From Bordetella sp. 02P26C-1 (GTDB lineage: Bacteria; Pseudomonadota; Gammaproteobacteria; Burkholderiales; Burkholderiaceae_B), in assembly GCF_009763255.1 (NCBI RefSeq), contig NZ_WSJB01000019.1, forward strand, positions 124,001 to 188,000: a DNA stretch of 64,000 nt, written 5' to 3'. The translations under genes and the position numbers were made by a program. The notes beneath the pieces are model-generated. The model was not told the origin of the DNA. It did no database searches and worked only from the letters and a program-made list of their open reading frames with translations. Numbering within the stretch: position 1 is the stretch's first letter; each line of letters starts with the position of its first letter. Shown in pieces: positions 44,409 through 53,395 of this stretch.

Positions 44409-45635
44409 TTACGCCGGTGCCAGCCGGCGCGGGCGTGTCGCATAGGCAGTCAGTATCTGGACCACCCCAGCGGTAAGGCCTATGCCCGCGCCCACCTGCC
44501 ACGCCAGCGTGTAGTTATGAAGCAGGTCATACGCCAATCCCCCGCCAATGGCGCCGGTAAAGCTGCCAAGCTGATGCAGGCAGAAGGCCACCCCCGAGAG
44601 CATCGCTTGCCATCGCAGCCCAAAAGTCTCGGCGATCCAGCCGGACACCAGGGGCGCCACACCTAACCACAAGAACCCGATCACTGCCGCGAAAACCAGC
44701 GTGGTCGTGGGCGTGGGCACCGCGTAGAAGTACCAGACGAAGGCCAGTGAACGCAGCACATAGATCAGCCCCAACAGGATCAGCTTGTTCCAACGGCCCC
44801 CGGCCCAGCCAAAAAACAGACTGCCCAGGGCGTTGAACGCTCCGATCGTGGCCAACGCCTTCGCCGAGAGCATCGGGTCCAAACCGCATAATTCCAGATA
44901 GGTAGGCAGATGCGTCGTGAGGAATACGAGCTGCATACCGCAGACAAAATACGTGATCGCCATCACGACGAAGGGCAAATTCTTCATGGCGACCGACAGT
45001 GCCTGACCCGCACTGAGATCACCTCCAACAGGTGGTGCGGGCCGAGGCAGACGATCGACCTTGCCTGCGTACCAAGCGGCGGGAATCATAAAGGCGGCCA
45101 AAATCACGAATGACACTGCACCGGCGCGCCAACCCCATCCCTGTATCACGGTCTGGCCGAGGGGCGCGGCGAGCATGGCGCCCAAAGAGCCGGCTGCCGA
45201 GACGATGCCCAATGTCAGGCTTCGCGCCTTCGGTGAAACCGGTCGGGTTGCCGCGGCCATGGCAACCGCACTGCCCGTCGCGGCCAATGCGGCACCGACT
45301 GCCAGACCCGCACCCAGAATCAGGCTGAGTACGCCTTGCGCCGTGGCCAGCAGAATCATGCCCAACAGATAGAGCAGCGCACCGCCTGCCATCATTGGCC
45401 GGAATCCCATCCTCACGATCAGGGCGCCGGCAAATGGCTGAAGAATGCCCCAGGCCAGGTTTTGTACCGAGATGGCGATGGTGAATTCACTGACCGAGAT
45501 GCCCAAGTCCCGGGTCAGCGGTGGCAGGAAGATGCCGAGGCTCTGGCGCAGTCCCATCGACAGGGAGAGCATGACAGACGCGCCAATCAAGATCGGCAGG
45601 GCGGGACGCAGTGCGGAAAAAGGTTTGTCTGACAT
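44409..45635 (-). CDS. MFS transporter
   Basis: 408-residue major facilitator with about 12 transmembrane helices. The A-like motif between helices 2 and 3 is seen as GALIVRMGFRPMMAGGAL, and a second-half cytoplasmic loop as GWAGGRWNKLILLGLIYV. The N-terminal half is typical of organic-acid or aromatic-acid MFS exporters/importers. Substrate cannot be assigned. It is convergent with the KPR-like gene. Confidence 0.9.
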   Translation of the reverse strand: MSDKPFSALRPALPILIGASVMLSLSMGLRQSLGIFLPPLTRDLGISVSEFTIAISVQNLAWGILQPFAGALIVRMGFRPMMAGGALLYLLGMILLATAQGVLSLILGAGLAVGAALAATGSAVAMAAATRPVSPKARSLTLGIVSAAGSLGAMLAAPLGQTVIQGWGWRAGAVSFVILAAFMIPAAWYAGKVDRLPRPAPPVGGDLSAGQALSVAMKNLPFVVMAITYFVCGMQLVFLTTHLPTYLELCGLDPMLSAKALATIGAFNALGSLFFGWAGGRWNKLILLGLIYVLRSLAFVWYFYAVPTPTTTLVFAAVIGFLWLGVAPLVSGWIAETFGLRWQAMLSGVAFCLHQLGSFTGAIGGGLAYDLLHNYTLAWQVGAGIGLTAGVVQILTAYATRPRRLAPA

Positions 45636-45916
45636 GACCGAGGTAGGGGAGGCCGCGCGGATTCATGATGGTGATGACGGCTGCCCATTGGCAACGGAAA
45701 TCGCCATTTGCTGATACGTCGTCAAGCATACCCTTAGCTAGACAGGATTGCATGTGCCGGCGGTGTCTCGTGATCGGCCAACGGGCCGCCGCCCGGTGGC
45801 ACCGCGAAGCGGATGCTGCCCATGGGAGTGCCAAATCTATCCATCCTGACTTTTACTTATTGTGAGCCTGGGCGCGGCTAACCAGAATAACGCTCCACCA
45901 TCTCTCAGGGGGCGTT
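45636..45916. other. intergenic region MFS gene - small ORF
   Basis: About 280 bases that should hold the MFS promoter. I see no convincing gene here. Confidence 0.5.
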
Positions 45917-46117
45917 ATGCCTGCTTACGCTGCGCTGGATGAACTAATGGCCGCGATGAGGCATATCGCTGCGAGCGCCGAACTCGGTTTGGAAATACCT
46001 GCTATGCGTTTTCATGCCCTGTTGGCGATACAGAGACGTTGTGCCGAAGTCGACAACACGGTTCGCGGAATTTTTGGCGGGACGGGCGACGACATTTTTG
46101 GCGGGAGCATCCATTAA
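45917..46117 (+). CDS. small hypothetical protein
   Basis: 66 codons beginning MPAYAALDELMAAMRHIAAS and ending IFGGTGDDIFGGSIH. A GGGGG stretch precedes the ATG, so translation is conceivable. It has an amphipathic, mostly helical look and no recognisable domain. It lies in an otherwise gene-poor gap. Expression is uncertain. Confidence 0.4.
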   Translation: MPAYAALDELMAAMRHIAASAELGLEIPAMRFHALLAIQRRCAEVDNTVRGIFGGTGDDIFGGSIH

Positions 46118-46211
46118 AGGTGGGGCGTTCGTCAGGGTGGGGTCGGTTCAATCGTCAGTTCAATCACGCGCCTAGGCGGACACGGTCATGGCAGATGCAG
46201 ACCCATCCCGC

Positions 46212-47021
46212 TCAGTTGTCTTCGTCTTGCAAATGCGCGCGCAATTTTTGTTGTATCGCGGCGACCGCCTCCTTGATGATCTCGACTTTTTCGAGCATGG
46301 CTTGGCCGTTCAGGCGATTCTGCAGCGCCGATATGCTGATGGCACCCAGTGGCCGGTTGTGCGGGTCGAGAATGGGGACGGCGATGGACCTGACGGATTC
46401 CACTTCCAGGACATGGTTCATCAGGTATCCATTTTGGCGTGCCTGATGGATGCGTTTCCACATCTGATCGCTATCGAAACGCGGATAGTCGCGGATTAGC
46501 TTTTCTTGATTCGCCACGGTGATCCGGGAAATCTCTTCGTCCGTCAGCGCAGAGAGAACCGCTAACGCTCCCGCCCCCACATTGAGTGGTCGGCGCCGCC
46601 CTACATCCAGCACGAAGACTTTGATGGGGAATGCGCCTTCCGCCCGTGCGATGCAGACGCCATCAAACCCCGAACGGATGGTGAGAAAGACCGTGTCGCC
46701 CGTGCGATCGGCCACATCGCGCAAATGTGGCTGACAAGTGTCACGCAGATCGTAGGTATAAGGCGCCGCTGCAGCGACGCCCATCTCGTAGGTGAGCGAT
46801 CCCAGGAAGTATCGCCGGCTGCGTTCGTCCTGACGCACGAACCCTTCGGCCACCAGCGCTTGCAGCAAGCGATGGGTGGTCGGACGGGCCAGGCCGGTAC
46901 TGCGATACAAGTCAACCAGCCGCATCCCGTTGCGGTTATGGGTCGTGATTAGCCTGAGCAACGAGGCACATCGGTGGATGGCTTGCGTACCGGTTCTTTC
47001 TGCGCGTAGTTCGGTGGTCAT
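46212..47021 (-). CDS. IclR-family transcriptional regulator
   Basis: 269-residue regulator with an N-terminal winged HTH (IHRCASLLRLITTHNRNGMRLVDLYRSTGLARPTTHRLLQALVAEGF) and an IclR effector domain (LRDVADRTGDTVFLTIRSG... VPILDPHNRPLGAISISAL). The ATG at 47021 gives MTTELRAERTG; a longer frame from 47093 is less likely. It is divergent from the thiolase-fold gene with 95 bases between them, so it likely controls that cluster. A 7-base motif AGTCCAC occurs upstream of both starts. The effector is unknown. Confidence 0.92.
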   Translation of the reverse strand: MTTELRAERTGTQAIHRCASLLRLITTHNRNGMRLVDLYRSTGLARPTTHRLLQALVAEGFVRQDERSRRYFLGSLTYEMGVAAAAPYTYDLRDTCQPHLRDVADRTGDTVFLTIRSGFDGVCIARAEGAFPIKVFVLDVGRRRPLNVGAGALAVLSALTDEEISRITVANQEKLIRDYPRFDSDQMWKRIHQARQNGYLMNHVLEVESVRSIAVPILDPHNRPLGAISISALQNRLNGQAMLEKVEIIKEAVAAIQQKLRAHLQDEDN

Positions 47022-47032
47022 GAATTTCACAA

Positions 47033-47103
47033 AGTGGACTATTTTGGCGTAGAGGGCAGGAATGTTCGCGCTTAAGATACGACACCAATGCAAAAGAGTC
47101 CAC
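47033..47103. promoter_or_regulatory. mirrored AGTCCAC motifs between iclR and the thiolase-like gene
   Basis: AGTGGACT at 47033-47040 and AGTCCAC at 47097-47103 form an inverted pair. Read outward, AGTCCAC lies 12 bases before the IclR start and 13 bases before the thiolase-like start. It may be the regulator's operator, or half-sites of one. Inference only. Confidence 0.35.
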
Positions 47104-47116
47104 AGTGAGGAATAAG

Positions 47117-48301
47117 GTGAGCACTATTTCACAAGCACGCAGCACGCGTACGTCGGGCGTTTCGGCGGTGGTCGGCATCGGTCATACCGACTGGGTGGAA
47201 GACTACCGTCGCGTCCGCAACGGCGAGAAGCCCTATGACTCCTATGGCTACGCCGCGCAGGCGTTTGCTCGCGCTTTGGCCGACGCCGGGATTGACCGCT
47301 CGGAGGTTGATGGCCTGATCGTTGGCCCGACGACTGCCTACGAACGCATGGGCGAGGTGTTAAACATCGACCCCCGCTGGGGTGGCCAGGCCGATGCGGT
47401 TCAGGCTGTGATGCAGGCCGTGCTCGCGATCCATTCCGGCATGGCGGAAGTCGTGGCGCTTGTATATGGCAACGACCAGCGTTCGGCGGCCGTGCAGTAC
47501 GGCGGTCCCGAGGCAATGGGCGGTGGGGCCTTTCTTTCTTATGTCTACCATAGCCCTTGGGGTTTGACATCCCAGGGGGCGCTGTATGCGCTGATGTTCC
47601 AACGCTACAAAGAACTTTGGGGCGTGACGGACAAGGATCTTGGCCAAGTGGCGGTAGCACAGCGCCAGTGGGCATCCATGAATCCCCACGCGATCATGCG
47701 CAACAAGTTTCTGTCAATCGAAGAGTACTTGGCTGCTAACTACATTGCCGAGCCGCTTCGTCTGAATGATTACTGCTTGATCAACGACGGCGGCGTGGCC
47801 TTGATCATCATGGAAGCCGAGCGCGCTCGCAAGACTTGCCGTCAGCCGGTGATGATCCAAGGTCTGGGCCGCGCGGATCTCAACCATCATGCAACCAGTT
47901 TGGGTCCCCGTCTCATCGATTTCTATCGTCCTGCGCAGCAAAAAGCGGCAGAACAGGTTTATGCAGCTGCCGGCGTGGGGCCCGAAGATATTGATGCACT
48001 GCTGGTGTATGACAGCTTCAGCCCGCATATCTTCTTCGCGCTGGAGGGCTTCGGGTTTTGCGGCCAAGGAGAGGGTGCGCGTTTTATTGCTCAGAACGGT
48101 ATAGGGGTGAACGGAAAGCTACCGGTCAATACCCACGGCGGACATTTGTCGGAATCCTATATGCAGGGGTGGAACCATCAATTAGAGGCCGTGCGTCAGC
48201 TGCGAGGAGGCGAGGGGGATCGGCAAGTGCCTGATTGCCGGTATGTGCAGTACGTGTCGGACGTTGCGGGCAAGGCGATGTCCATCATCTATGGACGCTA
48301 A
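47117..48301 (+). CDS. thiolase-fold protein, lipid-transfer/aldolase-like
   Basis: 394-residue member of the thiolase superfamily subgroup related to SCP2 and Ltp2-type enzymes. The segment where thiolases carry the nucleophilic Cys reads GGQADAVQAVMQAVLAIHSG (Ala/Asp instead of Cys), and the late region LLVYDSFSPHIFFALEGFGFC and VNTHGGHLSESYMQGWNHQLEAVRQLRGG matches the lipid-transfer subgroup. It therefore likely performs aldol-type or otherwise altered chemistry, not classic thiolysis. The GTG at 47117 has AGGA upstream. It is followed after 21 bases by an OB-fold DUF35 gene, the usual partner of such proteins. Confidence 0.87.
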   Translation: MSTISQARSTRTSGVSAVVGIGHTDWVEDYRRVRNGEKPYDSYGYAAQAFARALADAGIDRSEVDGLIVGPTTAYERMGEVLNIDPRWGGQADAVQAVMQAVLAIHSGMAEVVALVYGNDQRSAAVQYGGPEAMGGGAFLSYVYHSPWGLTSQGALYALMFQRYKELWGVTDKDLGQVAVAQRQWASMNPHAIMRNKFLSIEEYLAANYIAEPLRLNDYCLINDGGVALIIMEAERARKTCRQPVMIQGLGRADLNHHATSLGPRLIDFYRPAQQKAAEQVYAAAGVGPEDIDALLVYDSFSPHIFFALEGFGFCGQGEGARFIAQNGIGVNGKLPVNTHGGHLSESYMQGWNHQLEAVRQLRGGEGDRQVPDCRYVQYVSDVAGKAMSIIYGR

Positions 48302-48322
48302 TCAAATTAGGAAAGAGATGCC

Positions 48323-48715
48323 ATGAGCAAGACACCTCGACAATACTCGCCGTACGACGCCCCGATGTGGGAGAGCATTTCCCAGGGTCAACTGAAACTA
48401 CAGCGGTGCCGCGAAACAGGCGTTTTTTATTACCCGCCTGGCCCGATGTGCCCCGAATCGCTGAGCTTTGACGTGGAATGGGCACCCGTCTCGGGCCACG
48501 GGAAAATACTTTCCTGGACGGTGTTTCATCGTCAATACCTTCCTGCCTATCCGGCGCCCCATCTAGTGGTTGCCGTGCAACTGGAAGAAGGGCCCATCAT
48601 GATCGGCTATATGGATCACGTTCATCTGCCGCGGCTGGCCCTTGATCTACCCGTCAGCGTGGAATACGTCGACCATACGGACGGCTACCGGATCACTCGT
48701 TTTCACCCGAACTGA
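48323..48715 (+). CDS. OB-fold nucleic-acid-like domain protein (DUF35), thiolase partner
   Basis: 130-residue protein with the DUF35 layout: a short N-terminal region with the rubredoxin-like zinc-finger segment, then an OB fold (SGHGKILSWTVFHRQYLPAYPAPHLVVAVQLEEGP). Such proteins pair with thiolase-fold enzymes. Of the normal four Cys, only C29 and C43 remain; the positions of the other two read Thr32 and Ser46. Zinc binding is therefore doubtful. It is 21 bases after the thiolase-fold gene. Confidence 0.85.
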   Translation: MSKTPRQYSPYDAPMWESISQGQLKLQRCRETGVFYYPPGPMCPESLSFDVEWAPVSGHGKILSWTVFHRQYLPAYPAPHLVVAVQLEEGPIMIGYMDHVHLPRLALDLPVSVEYVDHTDGYRITRFHPN

Positions 48716-48848
48716 GCACGCTCATAACGCTTCGTCCGTATCACTAATGATGCGTGCCCGGTGAGTGACGGGCAAAACCGATCACAAAAACGATTCAAAG
48801 CCCTGACGCATTCAGGGTGGAATGACAAAAAATATGAGCGGAGGAGAC

Positions 48849-49796
48849 ATGAAATTCGTACTGAAGGCGGCGCTGGCCATATCCATCGCGCTTGGCAGCA
48901 TCACGACCCCAGCATCGAGCAACGAAGTGGACAGCCGCGGCGGAGCGCGAACGGTCGTCGTGCCATTGGCGCCGGGTGGGGCGGGTGACAAACTCGGGCG
49001 CATGCTGGCTCAGCGCCTCACTGAAGAAACCGGTAGGACATATATCGTCGACAACAAACCTGGAGCCGGCGGAAACATTGCAGCCGCGCATGTGGCCAAG
49101 GCAAAGAACGACGGCTCGACCCTGTTATTGACAACGGGCGGGATGCTTACCTTGAACCCTCACATCTATAAAAATATCGCGTTCGATCCGATCAAGGACT
49201 TCACGCATATCGCGAAATGGGTGGACTCTCCCAACATACTCTTCGTCAGGACGGAGACACCAGTCAATAACTTCGATCAGTTCATGACATGGGCCAAGAG
49301 CGGCCCCCAGCCGCTCAAGTATGGCTCTGCGGGTATCGGATCCTCTCAACATTTAGCCGCCGAGCTGTTTCAGACCCGGACCGGGGTGGAGTTTCTGCAT
49401 GTCCCGTACCGAGGCGGCACGCCTGCCGTGCAGGACCTCGTCTCGGGACTGCTCGATTTCTCGTTTTCCACCACGGCAGGGCTCGCGATGATGAACGCCG
49501 GGCGGCTCAAACCCCTGGTAGTGACCTCGACGAAAAGATTGTCCATGCTGCCTGACATTCCCACAATCGCTGAATCCGGCTATCCCGGATTCGACGCGAG
49601 TGCGTGGTATGGCGTGGTCGGACCGGCTGGCATGAGTGACGCGGAAGTGGCGATTGTGCAACGCGCCGTTGAAAAGCTCGCGCGAGATGAGAAACTCGCT
49701 GCCGCGCTGGAAGCCGAGGCCCTGATTGTCGACTACAGAGATCCCGCGGCGTTCAAGCAATACGTGCAACAGGAACTGGATTCCTGGGGGGCGTGA
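48849..49796 (+). CDS. Bug/TctC-family periplasmic binding protein
   Basis: 315-residue orphan receptor. The signal peptide MKFVLKAALAISIALGSITTPASS leads to a mature start without the usual YPxKP motif (here VDSRGGARTVVVPLAPGGAGDKLGRML). DNKPGAGGNIAAAHVAKAKNDGSTLLL and GSAGIGSSQHLAAELFQ are family segments. The ATG at 48849 is preferred because GGAGGAGA lies directly upstream. It would supply the substrate of the neighbouring catabolic genes. Confidence 0.92.
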   Translation: MKFVLKAALAISIALGSITTPASSNEVDSRGGARTVVVPLAPGGAGDKLGRMLAQRLTEETGRTYIVDNKPGAGGNIAAAHVAKAKNDGSTLLLTTGGMLTLNPHIYKNIAFDPIKDFTHIAKWVDSPNILFVRTETPVNNFDQFMTWAKSGPQPLKYGSAGIGSSQHLAAELFQTRTGVEFLHVPYRGGTPAVQDLVSGLLDFSFSTTAGLAMMNAGRLKPLVVTSTKRLSMLPDIPTIAESGYPGFDASAWYGVVGPAGMSDAEVAIVQRAVEKLARDEKLAAALEAEALIVDYRDPAAFKQYVQQELDSWGA

Positions 49797-49866
49797 TCCG
49801 GACTGCTCAGATTTCCAGCCAATAGATCGCGGACTCACTCGACCTCATAACAACAAGGAGTGTGCA

Positions 49867-50664
49867 ATGAAGATAATGCAGTACCACGACACCGAAACCC
49901 GGGTGGAAATTCCCAGCATGCGCGGGATGTGTACCGACATCGAGTGGCAAACTCGCGTCGATCTGGCAGCGTGCTATCGGTTGATAGATTTGTTTGGTAT
50001 GTCGGATCTGATTAGCACCCATATCAGCGCCAGGATCCCCGGCACGGAAGAGTTTCTGATCAACCCCTATGGCTACTTGTTCGAGGAGATCACCGCGTCC
50101 AGCCTGGTGAAGGTGTCGATCGAAGGCGAAATCATTTCGCGAGCTGACGAGTCGCTGCATATCAATCCTGCCGGATACATGGTGCATAGCGCCGTGCATC
50201 AGGGGCGCGAAGACGCGATGTGTGTGCTGCATACCCACACCCGTGCCGGCGCTGCCGTCGCCGCGATGGAATGCGGCTTGTTGCCCTTGAATCAGACTGG
50301 GATGCGATTCTGGAATGCGACGGGGTACCACGACTATGAAGGCCCTGTTGTGGACCTTGATGAGCGTGCCCGTCTGCAAAAAAGTCTGGGCCAACATAAC
50401 GCGTTGATTCTGCGCAATCACGGTCTGTTGACTTGCGGTCCGACGATTGCCGAGGCTTTCTATCTGATGCGCGCGTTGGAGCGGTCCTGCCAGATCCAGA
50501 TCGACGCAATGGCCAGTCAGACCCCGCTGCGTCTTCCCTCTGACGAGGTTCTGGCCAAGACGGCGCACCTTTTCGATCGATCGGTGCGACGTGCTTATGG
50601 CATGAAGGAATGGCCCGCTTTGCTGCGCAAACTCGACAAGATCGACAGCTCATTCCGGCACTGA
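49867..50664 (+). CDS. class II aldolase/adducin-family protein
   Basis: 265-residue protein of the fuculose-aldolase/ribulose-5-phosphate-epimerase-like family. Metal-binding His residues are seen in VLHTHTRAGAAVAAM (HTH) and NHGLLTCG; DLISTHISARIPGTEEFLINPYGYLFEEITASSLVKVS holds the N-terminal binding loop. Such enzymes cleave or epimerise short hydroxy acids using zinc. Start ATG at 49867 with AAGGAG upstream. It is followed by a D-2-hydroxyacid dehydrogenase. Confidence 0.87.
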   Translation: MKIMQYHDTETRVEIPSMRGMCTDIEWQTRVDLAACYRLIDLFGMSDLISTHISARIPGTEEFLINPYGYLFEEITASSLVKVSIEGEIISRADESLHINPAGYMVHSAVHQGREDAMCVLHTHTRAGAAVAAMECGLLPLNQTGMRFWNATGYHDYEGPVVDLDERARLQKSLGQHNALILRNHGLLTCGPTIAEAFYLMRALERSCQIQIDAMASQTPLRLPSDEVLAKTAHLFDRSVRRAYGMKEWPALLRKLDKIDSSFRH

Positions 50665-50720
50665 GTGGCATCGCACCCGCACTTTAATGCTTTCCTTCTT
50701 TCCCTTCGAGTTGTGTAGCC

Positions 50721-51752
50721 ATGGATTCGCAGCACAGCAAACACGCCATAAAAATACTGGCTTCACCACTTGCCAAGAATGCCATGCAGGCCAGGCTCGA
50801 TGCCTTGGCTAAGCGGTTGGATACGACAATAGAAGTCATATCGACGGATCGTGTGGGTGGGGTCCAGACAGTCGCTGATATCGACATCGCATTGTTCAGC
50901 CGAGACATTTACGAGGGATCGAATCAGAAAGGCCTTGCGTCTTCGGCCAGACAGTTCTTTTCGCTGCTCGACGAGGCATCAGGCCTGAAATGGCTGCATA
51001 TATTTTCATCGGGAGCGGACCGGCCAGTCTATTCCGAATTGGCATCCCGAGGCGTTTTGACCACGACCAGCGCTGGGGCCAATAGTAAGTCTGTCGCGCT
51101 GATGGCTTTGACCGGCATTCTGGCGCTCTACAAAAAGTTCCCGCTCTACATCCGCGCCAAGGCCCAAAAGGAGTGGGTCAGGCCCGCCATGGAAGACTTC
51201 CCCCGGGCGCTCGAGGGGCAGCGCATCGTCATCATAGGAACAGGACATGTAGGCTCGGAGCTTGCCAGAATGGCCAGCCTGTTCGGTATGCATACCATCG
51301 GCCTGAACCGTACCGGCAATCTGGTCGAAAGGTTTGACGAAGTTCATGCGATCGACCAGCTCGAACGCATTGCCGCGCGGGTCGAGTGGCTGGTGATCTG
51401 CTGTCCGTTAACTCCCCGTACCCGCGGCTTGGTCGATGCAAAGATTATCGCGGCGCTTGGATCGCATGCGCACATTGTGAATGTGGGACGTGGGGGCGTC
51501 CTCGATGAATCGGCGCTGCTGCATGCGTTGTCCGAAAAACATATCGCTGGTGCATACCTGGATGTGTTTCATAGCGAGCCTCTGCCTTCGGAGTCGCCTT
51601 TGTGGGCATTGGACAACCTGCTCATCACGCCGCACGCCGCCGCGCATAGCGGCGACGTCATGGAGCGCGTGATCGACATTTTTATTCAGAATGTTGAGCA
51701 CTGGTTGATGAGAAAACCCTTGCTGAACATGTTCACACCCCCAGCCGTATAA
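50721..51752 (+). CDS. D-2-hydroxyacid dehydrogenase (NAD(P)-binding)
   Basis: 343-residue oxidoreductase with the D-isomer-specific 2-hydroxyacid dehydrogenase fold. The nucleotide motif is GTGHVG at residues 173-178; catalytic Arg is in VNVGRGGVLDE, Glu in AYLDVFHSEPLP and His in TPHAAAHSGD. The first third (residues 1-100) differs from typical members. Likely substrate is a glyoxylate/hydroxypyruvate-like or larger 2-hydroxy acid, which fits a gene next to a class II aldolase and a GMC oxidoreductase. Stop followed by the GMC gene after ten bases. Confidence 0.88.
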   Translation: MDSQHSKHAIKILASPLAKNAMQARLDALAKRLDTTIEVISTDRVGGVQTVADIDIALFSRDIYEGSNQKGLASSARQFFSLLDEASGLKWLHIFSSGADRPVYSELASRGVLTTTSAGANSKSVALMALTGILALYKKFPLYIRAKAQKEWVRPAMEDFPRALEGQRIVIIGTGHVGSELARMASLFGMHTIGLNRTGNLVERFDEVHAIDQLERIAARVEWLVICCPLTPRTRGLVDAKIIAALGSHAHIVNVGRGGVLDESALLHALSEKHIAGAYLDVFHSEPLPSESPLWALDNLLITPHAAAHSGDVMERVIDIFIQNVEHWLMRKPLLNMFTPPAV

Positions 51753-51762
51753 GGTGCAGCGG

Positions 51763-53382
51763 ATGACCAGAATAGTGGAGGCAGATATCGTCGTGGTTGG
51801 CGCGGGAAGCGCCGGCTGCATCGTTGCTGCACGCGTGTCAGAAGACCCAAACCTTCAGGTCGTGCTGATCGAGAGCGGCGGAGAGGACTCGCATCCGTGG
51901 TTTCATATCCCCGCGGGATATGCCAAGATCATGGAGGCTGGCAAGCACTATTGGAACTACCAGACCGAAGCGGAGCCACACCTGGATAACCGGACCATCG
52001 CCTGGCCCCGTGGAAAAGTGATCGGCGGCTCGGGATCGGTCAATGGGTTGGTCTATTTGCGAGGCTCTCCGTTTGACTATGATCGGTGGGAACAAGCCGG
52101 AGCAAAAGGCTGGTCGTGGGATGCCTGCGTCCCATACTTCCGTAAAGTCGAAAAATGGCAGGGCGACCCTGGGGCAACGCGCGGTCAAACCGGGAAGGTC
52201 GCAATCACCACGCCCAAGGTGTTATCCGAAGGCGCGCAAAGATTCATAAACGCCTGTAACGCAGTGGGCATCGACAATCATATCGATGTGAATGACGGGC
52301 AGTTGAGCGGCGTTTCGCCGGTTCAGTCAAATATCGAGAACGGACGGCGAGCGTCGTCATCCCGTGCCTATCTGAGAGAAGCCAGAAAGCGCGGCAACCT
52401 GACAGTGCTGACGCGCATGACGGCACAACGCGTGATGTTCGATGAGCGCAGAGCAACCGGCATTATTGCCCGCCACGACGGTACGAATGACAGTGTTGTG
52501 ATCCGGGCTAGAAAAGAAGTCGTACTTGCCGCAGGCGCGATCGGAACGCCGCAGTTGCTCATGCTGTCGGGGATTGGAGATGGCACTGCGCTTGCACGCC
52601 TGGGCATTGAGGTGCTGGTGAATCAGCCCGAGGTCGGCCGTAATCTCCAAGACCACTTGCTGGTACGCATGCGATTCCGATCTCGGGAGATCGGCACCCT
52701 GAACGAAAAGATGCGATCGCGGCTGTCGTTGGCCAAGACGGTGGGGGCGTATCTCGTCAAGCGTGACGGACCTCTTGCTATTGGTCCCACCGAGGCTGTG
52801 CTGTTTGCGCGTACGAATCCTGAGGTCGAGGAGGCGAACGTTCAGATCCAGTACATCAATTTCTGTACTGCAACCACGCCGTCCTATCGTTTGCCCCACG
52901 CTGCGGGGTTCATGCTCAACATGAGCCAATGCCGGCCGGCGAGCAAAGGGTCTTTGACTCTCCGGAGCAAGGATTTCAATGAGCCGCCAGTTATTCGGGC
53001 GGCGTATCTATCAGATCCGTTGGATGTGAAAGAAAACATCGAAGGCGTGCGGCTCGCACTAAAAATCGCAAAAGCCCACGCGCTTGCCGAGATTATCACC
53101 GAGAACCAATCCGGATTATCGGAGCATTCGTCCGATGAGGAGATTCTTCGGTATATCAGACAGGTGGCGGGGACGGTTTACCACCCATGCGGAACCTGTC
53201 GAATGGGAGATGATGAGGGCGCCGTGCTCAATAGCGACCTCACCGTCAAGGGCGTGAAATCCTTGCGCGTCGCGGATGCATCCGCGATTCCGGCGATTCC
53301 ATCTTCGAACATTCAGGCTTCGGTCCTGATGATCGCCGAACGCGCCAGCGATTTCATCAAAAACTCAAAGAGCAATTATTAA
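51763..53382 (+). CDS. GMC-family FAD oxidoreductase
   Basis: 539-residue choline/glucose-dehydrogenase-type flavoprotein that oxidises an alcohol. The N-terminal FAD motif is VVVGAGSAGCIVAARVSEDPN, the second GMC motif GRNLQDHLLVRM is present, and the active-site residues are His in TVYHPCGTCRMG and Asn in PSSNIQASVLMIAE. The ATG at 51763 follows a GGTG-rich stretch; an upstream GTG at 51754 is less likely. The base composition of 51-54 kb is somewhat less GC-rich than the surrounding genes. Confidence 0.9.
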   Translation: MTRIVEADIVVVGAGSAGCIVAARVSEDPNLQVVLIESGGEDSHPWFHIPAGYAKIMEAGKHYWNYQTEAEPHLDNRTIAWPRGKVIGGSGSVNGLVYLRGSPFDYDRWEQAGAKGWSWDACVPYFRKVEKWQGDPGATRGQTGKVAITTPKVLSEGAQRFINACNAVGIDNHIDVNDGQLSGVSPVQSNIENGRRASSSRAYLREARKRGNLTVLTRMTAQRVMFDERRATGIIARHDGTNDSVVIRARKEVVLAAGAIGTPQLLMLSGIGDGTALARLGIEVLVNQPEVGRNLQDHLLVRMRFRSREIGTLNEKMRSRLSLAKTVGAYLVKRDGPLAIGPTEAVLFARTNPEVEEANVQIQYINFCTATTPSYRLPHAAGFMLNMSQCRPASKGSLTLRSKDFNEPPVIRAAYLSDPLDVKENIEGVRLALKIAKAHALAEIITENQSGLSEHSSDEEILRYIRQVAGTVYHPCGTCRMGDDEGAVLNSDLTVKGVKSLRVADASAIPAIPSSNIQASVLMIAERASDFIKNSKSNY

Positions 53383-53395
53383 ACAGGAGACTGTC

